Positions 21,366 to 34,700 of a stretch of DNA of 64,000 nt are shown piece after piece. The DNA lies in NCBI RefSeq assembly GCF_964340395.1, contig NC_135549.1, positions 22,540,842 to 22,604,841 of the forward strand, read 5' to 3'. The DNA comes from Glandiceps talaboti (Eukaryota; Hemichordata; Enteropneusta; Spengelidae). The notes beneath the pieces are model-generated. The model was not told the DNA's origin and did not search any database. It saw only the letters and a list, made by a program, of their open reading frames with translations. Position 1 is the first letter of the stretch; the number at the start of each line of letters is the position of its first letter. Made by a program: the position numbers and the translations under genes.

Positions 21366-24060
21366 CATTTCTAGTGTGACGTGGATACCAATGATATCAT
21401 TGTATTGACTTCCATTTCTATTGTGACGTGGATACCAGTACTAGTGATATCATTGTATAGACTTCCATTTCTACTGTGACGTGGATACCAGTGATATCAT
21501 TGTATTGACTTCCATTTCTAGTGTGACGTTGATACCAGTGATATCATTGTATTGACTTCCATTTCTAGTGTGATGTGGATACCATTTATATCATTGTATT
21601 GACTTCCATTTCTAGTGTGACGTGGATACCAGTGATATCATTGTATTGACTTCCATTTCTAGTGTGACGTGGATACCCGGCGATATCATTGTATTGACTT
21701 CCATTTCTAGTGACGTGGATACCAGTGATATCATTGTATTGACGTCCATTTCTATTGTGACGTGGATACCAGTGATATCATTATATTGACTTCCATTTTT
21801 AGTGTGACGTGGATACCAGTGATATCATTGTATTGACTTCCATTTCTAGTGTGACGTGGATACCAGTGATATCATTGTATTGACTTCCATTTCTAGTGTG
21901 ACGTGGATACCAGTGATATCATTGTATTGACTTCCATTTCTATTGTGACGTGGATACCAGTGATATCATTGTATTGCCTTCCATTTCTAGTGTGACATGG
22001 ATACCAGTGATATCATTGTATTGACTTCCATTTCTAGTGTGACGTGGATACCAGCGATATCATTGTATTGACTTCCATTTCTAGTGTGACATGGATACCA
22101 GTGATATCATTGTATTGACTTCCATTTCTAGTGTGACATGGATACCAGTGATATCATTGTATTGACTTCCATTTCTAGTGTGACGTGGATACCAGTGATA
22201 TCATTGTATTGACTTCCATTTCTAGTGTGACTTGGATACCAATGATATCATTGTATTGACTTCCATTTCTAGTGTCACGTGGATACCAGTGATATCAATG
22301 TATTGACTTCCATTTCTAGTGTGACGTGGATACCAGTGATATCATTGTATTGACTTCCATTTCTAGTGTGACTTGGATACCAGTGATATCATTGTATTGA
22401 CTTCCATTCCTAGTGTGACGTGGATACCAGTGATATCATTGTATAGACTTCCATTTCTATTGTGACGTGGATACCAGTGATATAATTGTATTGACTTCCA
22501 TTTCTAGTGTGACATGGATACCAGTGATATCATTGTATTGACTTCCATTTCTAGTGTGACATGGATACCAGTGATATCATTGTATTGACTTCCATTTCTA
22601 GTGTGACGTTGATACCAGTGATATCATTGTATTGACTTCCATCTCTAGTGTGACATGGATACCAGTGATATCATTTTATTGACTTCCATTTCTAGTGTGA
22701 CATGGATACCAGTGATATCATTGTAGTAACTTCCATTTCTAGTATGACGTAGATACCAGTGATATCATTGTAGTAACTTCCATTTCTAGTGTGACGTAGA
22801 TACCAGTGATATCATTGTAGTAACTTCCATTTCTAGTGTGACGTAGATACCAGTGATATCATTGTAGTAACTTCCATTTCTAGTGTGACGTAGATACCAG
22901 TGATATCATTGTAGTAACTTCCATTTCTAGTGTGACGTGGATACGTCTTATATCATTGTATTAACTTCCATTTCTAGTGTGACGTGAATACCAGTGATAT
23001 CATTGTAGTGACTTCCATTTCTAGTGTGACGTAGATACCAGTGATATCATTGTAGTAACTTCCATTTCTAGTGTGACGTAGATACCAGTGATATCATTGT
23101 AGTAACTTCCATTTCTAGTGTGACGTAGATACCAGTGATATCATTGTAGTAACTTCCATTTCTAGTGTGACGTGGATACGTCTTATATCATTGTATTAAC
23201 TTCCATTTCTAGTGTGACGTGAATACCAGTGATATCATTGTATTGCCTTCCATTTCTAGTGTGACGTGGATACCAGTGATATCATTGTATTGACTTCCAT
23301 TTCTATTGTGACTTTGATACGAGTGATACCATTGTATTGACTTCCATTTCTAGTGTCACGTGGATACCAGTGATATCATTGTATTGACTTCCATTTCCAG
23401 TGTGACGTGAATACCAGTGATATCATTGTATTGACTTCCATTTCTAGTGTGACGTGGATACCAGTGATATCATTGTATTGACTTCCATTTCTAGTGTGAC
23501 GTGGATACCAGTGATATCATTGTATTAACTTCCATTTCTATTGTGACTTTGATACGAGTGATATCATTGCATTGACTTCCATTTCTAGTGTCACGTGGAT
23601 ACCAGTGATATCATTGTATTGACTTCCATTTCCAGTGTGACGTGAATACCAGTGATATCATTGTATTGACTTCCATTTCTAGTGTGACGTGGATACCAGT
23701 GATATCATTGTATTGACTTCCATTTCTATTGTGATGTGGATACCAGTGATATCATTGTATTGACTTCCATTTCCAGTGTGACGTGGATACCAGTGATATC
23801 ATTGTATTGACTTCCATTTCTATTGTGACTTTGATACGAGTGATATCATTGTATTGACTTCCATTTCTAGTGTGACGTGGATACCAGCGATATCATTGTA
23901 TTGACTTCCATTTCTATTATGACGTGGATACCAGTGATATCATTGTATTGACTTCCATTTCTAGTGTGACGTGGATACCAGTGATATCATTGTATTGACA
24001 TCCATTTCTAGTGTGACGTGGATACGAGTTATATCATTGTCTTGACTTCCATTTCTAGTG
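21366..24060. repeat. 47-bp minisatellite array, ~57 copies (unit 2)
   Basis: The unit is 47 bases, with conserved TGACTTCCATTTCTAGTG, TGACGTGGATACC and GTGATATCATTG segments. About 2.7 kb divided by 47 gives about 57 copies. Variant units form a higher-order pattern. GGATACGTCTTATATC occurs at 22939 and 23174 (235 = 5 x 47). ACTTTGATACGAG occurs at 23311, 23546 and 23828 (235, then 282 = 6 x 47). A block at about 22730-23170 is dominated by the GTAACTTCC/GTAGATACC variant. Unit 3 has about 14 copies, so the array has expanded or contracted by unequal exchange. Confidence 0.97.
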
Positions 24061-25131
24061 ATTCATGATTTTATTATTATTTTTCTCGTATACATAAGAA
24101 AGTTTAGGGTCGGTAGTGAAAAAGTAGGTGGGGTCGGGTAACTGGAACCAAACAACTTATTTATTAGGCCTAAGCACAGTTTAAGGATTTCCCCCAGTTA
24201 TTATTTACCATTGTAGAGCAGCATTAATATACTCCTTATACTCAATCATGGTCATGTGTATTGAAAATGATTATTGAAACTCAGTTTCTCGTTGCATAGT
24301 GGTTAAGAACTGTGTCTAATAATTATATGTATCATAATCTCCATAGAAGGGCTCATCTGCATCATCGGTAATCTCCATAGAATTGATTATCTAAACTAAA
24401 CACATGTACAAACACCATGCAAAGTGATGTTGCTAAGCTACATGCTGACAAACACCATAACAAACACCTTGTTACCAAGCGACAAGTTGACAAACACATC
24501 AAAGCCTTGTTGCTAAGCTACAAGATGAAAAATACAACACAAAGTGCATGGTGTTTGTGAACATGTAGCCTTGCAACAGTGCTTTGTATGGTATTTTTCA
24601 TTTTGTAGCTTAACAGCGTTTTGTGTGGTGTTTGTCATCTTATAGCTTAGCAAGAAAATGTTGATGGCTATTAGTCATTCTCAGATAAAGAAAATGAGAT
24701 GGATATGAACTTGGGTACAAATCATGACTTACTTTTAATTTTTTGAACTTGTCAACTTATAGAAATAAAAACAAACTATATTTAAATAACAAAAAATAAA
24801 AAAATCTATTAAAACTAAACACAATCTCTTTAAAAGCGATCATGTAAACCATATATAATCTCTATAGAAGTACTCATCAAGATTATATATAATCTCCAAA
24901 ACAGTGATCACTTAGATCATAAATAATATGTTATCTATCATACACAGCTTGTTTATTAGGAATTAGTCTTCTTTGAACATGTTTTTATTAAAGGTAATAT
25001 ACAATCAAACGTTTAATTACAGTTGACTGGGTAGATAGTTGACGATAAAAGTTATATAGAATACAGCAACAACGTGATATGATTTCCTAAGTGGATGTAT
25101 ACAGCCATCACTCTCTTCATTTTCTTTTCAG
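24061..25131. other. Intergenic, end of unit 2
   Basis: No gene seen apart from the foldback at 24402-24655. Two short tracts near 24340-24400 and 24830-24930 share degenerate ATAATCTCCATAGAA motifs. The stretch is AT-rich. Confidence 0.5.
24402..24655. mobile_element. Imperfect foldback element with internal repeats
   Basis: ACAAACACCATGCAAAGT near 24408 recurs in inverted form near 24550 and 24625 (GCATGGTGTTTGT, GTGTGGTGTTTGTC), together with TTGCTAAGCTACA versus TGTAGC(T)TAACA. The arms are degenerate and made of ~45-50 base subrepeats. No target duplication was identified. Confidence 0.5.
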
Positions 25132-25302
25132 CTTGAAGATTTCAGGAAAGGCAATACTGTCCTCGTTAAATTACATGGTTGCAATGAAACATTTTCATCT
25201 GCGATGTTGCTTATTCGAATTCCATACGACCTTCTGATAACAGTATACAGTAGAAGACATACAGAAACCATACAGTGTATTTTCGACGGCAAAATATGAC
25301 AG
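25132..25302 (+). other. Possible exon (acceptor and donor flanked), 57-codon frame
   Basis: A strong pyrimidine tract ending TTTTCTTTTCAG precedes 25132 and a donor GACAGGTGAAG follows 25302. The first frame starts LEDFRKGNTVLVKLHG and stays open until a TGA just before the donor. The flanking sites may be chance. I do not recognise the peptide. If real, it could be a last coding exon or a lncRNA exon. Confidence 0.25.
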
Positions 25303-25584
25303 GTGAAGGTTAGTATCTCTGTCTTTCATCAACTGTGATGTGTGGAACTTCAACTTGTTGAAAACCTCGGTGACCGTATGTTTGTTTTACTAATGTTTTA
25401 CTTTGTTCATACTGAGGAAGTACATTGACAGAAGTGGCCTTGATACTTCGAGTCGGAGGCGAGGAAAGGCACAACCCTTAGGGTGTGAATATTGTACAGT
25501 TCAATGAAGACAGGTATTGGGGTATAATTAATGCCATAAGGATCGAAAACTGTTCTTGGTGATTTTTCAATTCGAACAATTTTA

Positions 25585-25586
<2 letters not shown>

Positions 25587-25625
<39 letters not shown>

Positions 25626-25880
25626 CTTTGTTTGTGTTTGTTTGTTTGATTGTTTGTTTGTTTGGTTGCTTTTTGTTTGTTTGTGTGTGTGTGTTTGTTT
25701 GTTTGTGTGTGTTTGTTTGTGTTTGTTTGTGTGTGTGTTTATGTTTGTTTGTGTGTGTGTGTGTTTGTTTGTGTGTGTGTGTGTGTTTATGTTTGTTTGT
25801 GTGTATGTATGTATGTATGTCTGTCTGTGTATGTGTATGTGTGTATGTGTATGTGTGTGTGTGTGTGTGTGTGGTGTGTG
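25587..25880. repeat. GT/TGTTTG compound microsatellite
   Basis: About 290 bases made almost only of G and T on the plus strand: GT runs, TTTG/TGTTTG runs, then TATG and GT again. All frames through it on both strands are artefacts. It is strand-asymmetric enough to be a candidate for unusual DNA structure. Confidence 0.95.
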
Positions 25881-26139
25881 TATAAGAAACATTGTGTCTC
25901 ATGAGTGAAACAACAAGGCAACGTCATTTCTCCTTTACAAGCAATGATTGCTATGCTCTTTAAACATCATGGTGTTTAATTTATTAGTACTTTATTTCTG
26001 ATGTTATATTGATTAGCATCTGAATTTATAGTAACAGGTATTCCAAAGTGTTTACTAGGAGTGATACTTTATTCACATATGTACAAATGGATATAAGAAT
26101 CAGTTACACTTTGATGAGGAGGTGGTATGTGGATGTTTA

Positions 26140-26535
26140 CAGCTAAAATGATGTTGGCTTGGTGTTTCACTCATGAAACATGACATTTAATAGACAACCT
26201 GACAACTCTAGTGCAAAAGAAACAATGACATAAGTGCCGTGCAAAGTGGTGATATAGAAGTAGTGAAGTTGAAATGTTGATTATCAGTTAGAAAATAAAC
26301 AATTGAAGCCATTGAAAACATCAAGTCCATGTGTTATGTTTTTATTAGAAGCCTGTTTCTACTACACTGTAAAAGAATAGCAATGCTTATCAGTGTTCAA
26401 CGTGATTGGGCAAATGATCCTGCTGTGTTTATTTTGTCTCTGTTATTGTTTAGTCTAGAGTTGAAGTATGTCTTGCTCTGTGTCAAAAACGTAACGTACC
26501 ATGAGTGAAACATCAAACCTACACCATTTTAGCTG
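26140..26535. mobile_element. 396-bp MITE with TA target duplication (unit 3-specific)
   Basis: Ends CAGCTAAAATG (26140) and CATTTTAGCTG (26535) are inverted. The inverted similarity extends for about 40 bases, including GTTTCACTCATG versus CATGAGTGAAAC. TA dinucleotides flank both ends (26138-26139, 26536-26537). In unit 2 the paralogous site at about 7730 reads through GGATGTTAAAGTCATTAGGA without the insert. TA duplication and these ends suggest a Tc1/mariner-type nonautonomous element. Confidence 0.8.
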
Positions 26536-26537
26536 TA

Positions 26538-27217
26538 CGTCATTAGGACCACCTGGTACGTGAATGTGTATTTGTGGATACTACATCCCATCAAATTTTC
26601 TGAATTTTCTGCATGAGTCTCGAGATGTCACAGTTTGTAATGATACATCTTATCCTGGGAAAGGTTCTTTTGTTTTAAATTGCTATACTACTAATTATAA
26701 ATTAGTGTCATAATTATCGTGTTTAATGATAAATTGTTTTCTGTGGTAACATACAGTTCGTCAATATATTGTTTGTTTATAATCTATTCTATGTTGCCAT
26801 GCATTTTCGATTCGTAAACTATCTACAAGGATAGGGGTGGACTACCCTTCCTCGTTTACTTCAAGTCCGGAGATTATTCTTTTCCCCGTCACAGTGACTT
26901 GAGTATGTTTAACTATCAGTTATATTCGTCGAAATATTGCGGACGTCGGCGATTTGTGGTTGGATATTGTTTCCTCTTTGTTGTTCACACTGCTGGGCTT
27001 GTCTGAGGTGCTCATGACCGCCATCATTCAAGTCCGGAGATTATTCTTTTCCCCGTCATAGTGACTTGAGTATGTCTAACTATCAGTTCTGTTCGTCAAC
27101 ATATTGTTTGTGGTTGGATTTGTTTCCTCTATGTTGTTCACACTGCTGGGCTTGTCTTGAGGTGCTCATGACCGCCATCATTCAAGTCGGTTCGCGTTTT
27201 ATCTTCGTCGTTACTAA
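26538..27217. other. Unit 3 flank with a local duplication
   Basis: No gene seen. It aligns with unit 2 at 7740-8530. A ~150-base piece is duplicated: CAAGTCCGGAGATTATTCTT occurs at about 26862 and 27030, each followed by the same CCCCGTCA..GTGACTTGAGTATG segment. Confidence 0.6.
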
Positions 27218-28344
27218 GGGACCGGACAGAATTTACGGCAGGGGGTGGGCCTGGGGAGAAATTATCTCTGACTTGGTTTTTTTCCTGGCCCCCCCATCCA
27301 CTGTGACCAAAATTCCACAGCCCCCCCCCCTTTCAAAAGTATAAAAATTTCATGCCCCCCCCCCCCTCCAAAAAAAAAAAGAGAAAAAAAGTGCACAATA
27401 TCCTGCCCCTTACAATAACTAAAAAGAGTACATTTTTTTTGTTACTATAGCACAACTGTAATATTTCTTTTGGTACTACTATTATGTTACTATTTCAGCC
27501 CAAACAACTTAGTAGTTGTAGAGGAAGTTTTTTAGAAAACAAAAAAAAACAAAAAACATTTTGACTATACATGTAATCATACACATGTGGTATAATCTTG
27601 TTTATTTCCCAACTAGACACCATAAGTAGTCGTCACTTAATACCAAGGCATTTGGTGTGGTGGTTTTAACTGTCATTCACTGATACATACACAGAAACAC
27701 AGACACAGAGTAAACACACATTCACATGCGTGATTTGTGAAAAACTGTAGTGGGGACATTTGTGGGGAGTATCTAAGGACACATCACCTACATAGTGTAT
27801 TCAAATATCTTTTTATACTCATAACACAATAACTATCTAATGTCAGACATTTGTGATGTCATGAAGTGCTAGCAAACTAAGGATTTTATGCACACCGAGG
27901 TCTGACAAATATAGCTTTCACTTTCCTACACCAAATGCATTACCAATACACATGTAAATGCAACACATTTGTGACTTCATGAAAGTGCAAAGAAATTCAG
28001 AATGTTGTGGAATACTTAGATGTAATCAATATGCTTTCAGTTCCAAAACCATACATATTTAAACCTATAGTGTCAGGCATTTGTGACTTCATGATGGGGA
28101 CAGCAAATTCAGAATTGTATTCAATACACTGTACAGTGATCAGATGAGTATTACTCACAGTTTTCTAAACCATTCACATTAAGCTTGAAGTGCAGTGTCA
28201 ATGATGAATAGCCTTTGCAATACAATCCCTTTATTCATAATCTTGAATTTATATAAAGGCAAGTTTCCATGATCCAGCCAGTCTACCTGATCTAGGTTGA
28301 ACAATAAGGGAACCGTCCTGGTCTTTTTGATGGCTAGACTAATT

Positions 28345-29000
28345 TTATTCGCTGTCACTCTCACTGTCACTGTCACTAGTACTTGATGTATCAGTGTCAC
28401 TATCACTGCGAATTTCTTCTAAATCAATATCTCCTTCTTCACTGTCACACAGTTCCTCTTCACTTTCATCACCTGTGTTCTTTTCAATCACTGACTTCTG
28501 TTGCTCTCTTGAAGTTCTTCTTAACACATCACATGTAACAGCTTTCAACGTGTCATCCTTCCTACCATGTATGTATTAGTTGCTAATATTTCAAGTACTT
28601 GTCTAATTCAGCAACCTGAAGAGAGCTTAACTTTCCATGCACAACTAAGTCAAGCCAATTATAGTCCTAGTACGGCTTGATTTTCTTCTCCTTTTTCTGA
28701 CTTAACCCTGTACGCATTCTCATTTCTTGAACATTCTTTAGGTTTTGTAGGTGTTGAACATATGCTTCAATATGTTTGCAATCAACATAAAATAATTTTG
28801 AAAATTCCTCCACCTATTATTTGGTTGTCAATTCACCCTTTCTGAATTTCCTTGTGATATTTGACCTGGGTTGCCAGTCATCTGCCTCTCTCTGCTTTCC
28901 TTCACTGTCAACAGTTGGACACTTATGAACTGGAAGATAGTGCATTGGACTGTCCGGGTCTGGTACAGGTTGTGGAATTCTTACCATCTCTGGTCCCAAC
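28345..29000 (-). pseudogene. Broken ORF inside the TIR transposon: SAP-like motif and acidic Ser/Asp tail
   Basis: Minus-strand pieces in order: a 60-codon frame (29000-28817), a stretch near 28815-28680 reading FYVDCKHIEAYVQHLQNL, then WLDLVVHGKLSSLQVAELDK near 28660-28590. The last resembles the helix-loop-helix of SAP DNA-binding motifs. A 67-codon frame (28548-28345) ends in a Ser/Asp/Glu-rich tail. Stops and a frame change separate the pieces. The SAP comparison is by pattern only. It may be the transposon's own gene in decay. Confidence 0.4.
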
Positions 29001-29058
29001 TATGTATATTGACTAGAGTATTCATATACCTCTCCATTTCTTTAGTGCAAAGTCACTG

Positions 29059-29241
29059 ATGAAAAAACGCTTAACACCACGCAGACATCTAAATGCTTTA
29101 CAATATTTAGTACAGATAGATGCATTTGATGATGCTGAGGAGGGAAATAGTTTAATTTCACTGGTTTTAGATAGAAAGAAAGACAAGTCTTGCCTCACAT
29201 CTTCAGACTCTAGTGAGTCTGAGAGTGAAACTCAAGAATAG
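29059..29241 (+). pseudogene. Short plus-strand ORF fragment inside the TIR transposon
   Basis: A 60-codon frame beginning MKKRLTPRRHLNALQYL and ending in an acidic Ser/Glu stretch, divergent from the minus-strand remnants. Its basic-then-acidic composition looks more coding-like than the surrounding sequence. It is not identified, and may be the end of a second transposon gene. Confidence 0.3.
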
Positions 29242-29363
29242 TGTCAAGGAAAGAAATAAAACACCTATCTAAATTAATCTGGCCAGACATTTTTGTATTT
29301 ACAGTTTTCACCAAAAGGTCACTTTTTAATCACATAAATTACAGGTCCTATGCTAGTATATTA

Positions 29364-29622
<259 letters not shown>

Positions 29623-29716
29623 GTACATATGTATCCTTGATGGTAATTACACACTGAACCTGTTTCCACAGTGCTAAAATGTATGTATGTATGTATGTAT
29701 ACATATGTGTGTGTGT

Positions 29717-29751
<35 letters not shown>

Positions 29752-30097
29752 CAACTTGGAGTATATAAGAGTAATTCAGGGTGTATCAAATTAATCTTGA
29801 GTAGTGTTTTTATGCTTCACTAAATAGGTACATACAAACGTACACACTTCCATTTTAATACATAAATGAAAGTGTAGACATTCAATATTAAAGGCGATAT
29901 CAAGTGCTATCTCATGCAATGCTAAATTTTCTAACATATTAATTGTTTTCAATGACAAAATATTTCGCGGCCCCCCCCTTTCAAACCATGAGAATTTTCA
30001 TGGCCCCCCCTTCAAGCCTCCCATTTTTTTCATGGCCCCCCCCCCCCAATTTCTCCCCAGGCCCCCCCCCCCTCCGTAAATTCTGTCCGGTCCCTAA

Positions 30098-31724
30098 CTT
30101 CTATTTGTTAAAGTATTCAGGTGATCTTGCACGTTTTATTTTCTGCTGTCATCATTGAATCTTTCCTTTCCACAACTTCGCTCTGCAACTTTGTGTACGG
30201 GTTTGTTTCAAACGGTGTTTCTAGTTTTCATCTTATCATATGTTTAACAACTTTGGTGAAAGCTAGACTTGTACAATTGTAGCGTGACTGCACTTGTTGG
30301 CATATTTCTTCATTTTAGTTTTTGTCATTTCATCCTTTTCTTTTATGGTCGATTGTATTGTTGCCATGCCAAAGTATGTTCAACTTGGTAGTTTGATGTG
30401 TTCAGCTGTCGGTGGATAATTTATATGGCTGGTGGTAGGTCAATCGTACAGTGTAGTGTAGATCTGGAGTTTCTTAGAAATGTGTACAGTTCTTGTTTTC
30501 ATGGTTTTCTGTCGGGATGATCGAATGGATTTCGCTAGCGTGGGCACGGATCTGTCGTCTTCGCCATTGGATTGGAGCTAGCATGGTGTTATCTTACGGT
30601 GCTAATTATGGGGGAGGGTTTACTTTGAGGTACAGCAACACAGTAAAAAACTAGCCACCCAATAAACAGATAATAATCGCAGCTCCCTAACTAAAAACTT
30701 GCCAAACTAAACGTATACTAAACGTAGCTTTGGTCTTGTAGTCAGATGACCATCTTCTTCTTTGATGTATAGGAAAAAGAGAATGCAGAGGACATAGACA
30801 ATAGATGTGACAATGATAGCCGACTTGGAGCTTTCTTCTTGTCGGTGATAAGATTTTAATCAGGTTTATTTTATAGATATTTCATAATATGTAGCCCAAT
30901 GAATGTAACTATAGTTGAAAAGGTAAGCCAGGGTGTGTTAGGTATGCTAGAAGACACGCCAACTTATTCATGAAGAAAGTTCATCGTGCGAAGATCTGTG
31001 AAGGGAGTTGTTGCATGACTAATAGTCGAAGTTGAAGTGGTCGCTGTTGGTCGACCCTCAACTCACACAATCTATGATCATTATCTACTGATCAAAATCA
31101 CCAGCATCACATCACGGAAATCAGTGAATTCTAAGGTACAGTTTCACTACTTGCTATTAATTTACAATACAACAACTGTAAGCTACTCGACGCGATTACA
31201 ACACAGAATGTCCAACGTAATAGACAACGTGCATGTAGAACGGAGTACTTGTCTTTACTTTTCTCACTAGCTTTTAATATAGAATGGAGGGTTGCTGCAG
31301 TAGTCCATGTACTCGAACACAGTAACGTCACGGTCATATATAGCTCGTACCAATGCAAAACAACGTGGATTCACGCATGACCATGAGGGCGCTGTTCGGC
31401 TTGGACGAAATATAGAGACAACGCGTATCACTGCCTTTCTTTCCTGGATTCAACGAATACTTGTGAGTAAGGAATTCGAAAAAAATAAAACCGAAAGCTT
31501 CGTTACAATGCCAGATGTGTAAGTTTTAATTATCCATGTCCATGGGCCAAAATATTATCTGAACAAGTGCCAAAACCAAATGTACAATTTTCAAGTTTCA
31601 AAGCAAATAATTATTCTTCACTAAATATCACCACTCTTTATTAGTTCGTCAACTGCCACCAAAATGAGAATGTCAACGACTTGATGACAAACTGGTTTTG
31701 GATTTAACCTCAGTATGCAGTAAT
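30098..31724. other. Unit 3 3' flank of TRIM copy 3
   Basis: No gene seen. It aligns with unit 2 in blocks (30120-30490 versus 8560-8910; 31120-31600 versus 8940-9720). About 620 bases at 30495-31115 have no unit 2 counterpart. The foldback present in unit 2 is absent here. Confidence 0.55.
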
Positions 31725-34700
31725 TCAATGTTGCTGGTATTTATATTTCTTGATGCAGTTGTTAGCACTGTCTGCGACGATAACATGTCCATCATCTGTC
31801 ACAGCCAATCCATGTGGGTTGTTCAATTTATCATGTTGACTTTCAATGGATCGGATTAATGCACCACCATAGGTCAGTACCAGTATTCTGTGTGGGCTGG
31901 TTTCTGGTTTATCTGCAACAAGGATGTGATTGTCACTGTCTACAGCTATACCACTGCAATCGTGTAACTGGTCTTCATCTCCTAGGTTTTTTATCTTCCT
32001 TACCATCTCTCCAGTCTCTCTGCAGATCACTATCTGACCTGCTACGTCACTGACAAGAACGTCATCATTCTGACCAGCTGTTACAAAACCCGGAATACTC
32101 AGTTTACCATCCTGTTCTTCTCTACTACCAATCCCTCTGATGAATTCTCCATCCTGGTTGAATACAAAGATGCACTTTCCATCGGGATCAGCTACTAATA
32201 TATGACCTCTTCTATTGACAGCAACATCATATGGCTTGACAAAGTCTTTGTGGGTGAATTCTTTTATCTGCTGCCCATCTTTATCAATTATGTGAACATA
32301 CTTCTTATCCCATTCTACGAAAATCGTGATTCCGTTTGGAGTAACTGTGACACCCGTTGCAAACGTAAAAGGTGTTGGAATTTCATTTTTGTAGAGGCCA
32401 TCTTTGTCAAGTACTTTAAGTCGTTTATCAGCATCAGCAACCATTATATCACCGTTCTCTGCAACCGTAACTCCTACTGGTGAGTTGAACTCTTTAGGAC
32501 CAGTACCTTTCTTGCCTACTTTCCATACTGGTCTACCAGTATCGACTACATCTATCACATATGGGTTACCTTCAGCTGGGATACCATACAGATATACCTT
32601 CATACAATGGGGTCCTTCTTTTGTTGGTCGATACGTCACTTCATATCTACCATCTTCTTTGTCATTTATCTTTACATCTATGTATTGTCCTGTTGGGTCA
32701 CTAACCGTGACTTTCACTTGCATTCCTGGAATACCTAGTGGACTGCCTGTTTGATCCAGTGGTGTCACGATTGTTGTACAGTCTGCATCCTTTCCAGTAT
32801 TATATGTTGACACTCTACACGTGCATTTACCATCTATAACATGGAAAATGTCTACATTATACGGATTTCCTTCTACTTCGTTGTTGTAAATATGGACAGT
32901 TATATGATGTCTTCCTTCTATTTTCGGTTTGAATGTCACAATAATTCTCCCATCAAGTTGATCGTTTACTACAAAGTCAACGTCTTCCTGATCTGAATCA
33001 CGAATTTGAACTTTGATAGGTAAACCAGAAATACCCAATGGAGTACCATTCTTGTTGAGTGGAGTGATGGTGGTTGTACATTCCTTGTTATTTCCTCCAT
33101 TATGTGTTGACACTTTACACCTTACTTTGCCCTCAGAATTCAATAGTGTGTTGACGTCTATTACATCAATATTAAATGGGTTTCCACTTGCTTCAATTTC
33201 AAAAATGTGTACCGTCATCGAATATTGCCCTGGTTTAACGGGTCTATAGCTCGCCAAGTAACTGCCATCACGGTTTTCCTCTACTTTTACATCAATAGCT
33301 TGGCCATCAGTATCTTTAACTATAACATCTACTGGAATTCCTGGCACAACATTTCCTTTCTTGTCAAGTGGAATAATGGTGGTTTTGTATTCAGCATTCA
33401 ACCCAGCATTGTGGGTGGACAATTTACACATCATTTTCCCTTCAGCGTTTTTCAGTCTTTCTTTATCAATCACATTTATTATAAACGGAGTTCCTACAGC
33501 ATCAAACTCAAATATACGAATCTCCATCTTATGCTTGCCTTCTTGTGTTGGTGTATAGCTTGCTGTGTGTGTACCATCACCATTATCAGTAACATTACAA
33601 GCTATGTGTTGATTTTTAGGGTCTTGAACAGTGACATTGACTGGTATTCCAGGTATTCGTACTTGATCTCCCATTTTGCCGACTAGAGCGAGAGTAGACC
33701 TATACACTTCACCCATTCCAGCATTATAGGTAGACACATTACATATGGTTTTCCCATTATAATTTTTCAACCTTTTTTTGTCAATCACATTTATAATGTA
33801 TGGGGTTTCGTCTGTTTGAACTTCAAATATACGAATCTCCATCTTATGGTGGCCTTCCTGTGTTGGTGTATAGCTTGCTGTGTAGGTACCATCACCATTA
33901 TCAGTAACATTGCAGTCTATATAATCGCTGTTTGGATTTTGGATGGACACAAAGACTGGTATTCCAGACGATCCCAGTGGGTTCTCCATCTTATCTAGAG
34001 GAGTGATGGTAGATTTATATTCTGCCCCTTTGCCAGTATTGTATGTTGACACTCTACACATAGTTTTACCATTCTCATTAACAAGTTGTGCAACATCTAC
34101 GACACCTATAATGTATGGGTTTTGTTCCATTGGAACACCATGTACATAAACAGTCATACGGTGATTGCCAGCCTTAGTTGGAAGATATCCAACTATGGAT
34201 GTTCCATCCCCAACATCTTCTAGGTGATATGCTAACAGTTGTCCATCCGGTTCATGAATAGTGACATCAATCATCATTCCAGGCACATCAAGTTGTTTAC
34301 CATCCTTATCCAGTGGAACAATGGTAGATGTGTACTTTGCACCTAGTCCAGCATTGTGTGTCGTTAATTGACATGGCATCTTACCATTATCATTCAGATG
34401 GCCTAAAATATCTTTCACGTCGATGTAGTATGGGTTATTTGCCAATGGACTATCATAAATGCAAACGGTCATTTCATGTCTGCCTTTAGTGATAGGTCTG
34501 TAAGTTACTTCATAGCTACCATCACCTCTGTCTTGGATCTTTGTGTTTATCTCGTTATCATCTGAATCTTTTATTGACACTTGAAGGGGTAGGACTGACA
34601 TACCAAGTGGACTACCATCCATATCTGTAGGTGTGATGATTGATTTGCATACAACATCCTTTGTTGCAGTGAATGACTCAATGGTACACGTCAACTTCTT

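Noticed and set aside
21366-24060. CRISPR-like array
   Set aside because: Regular 47-base units are contiguous with no unique spacers, in a eukaryotic context. It is a minisatellite.
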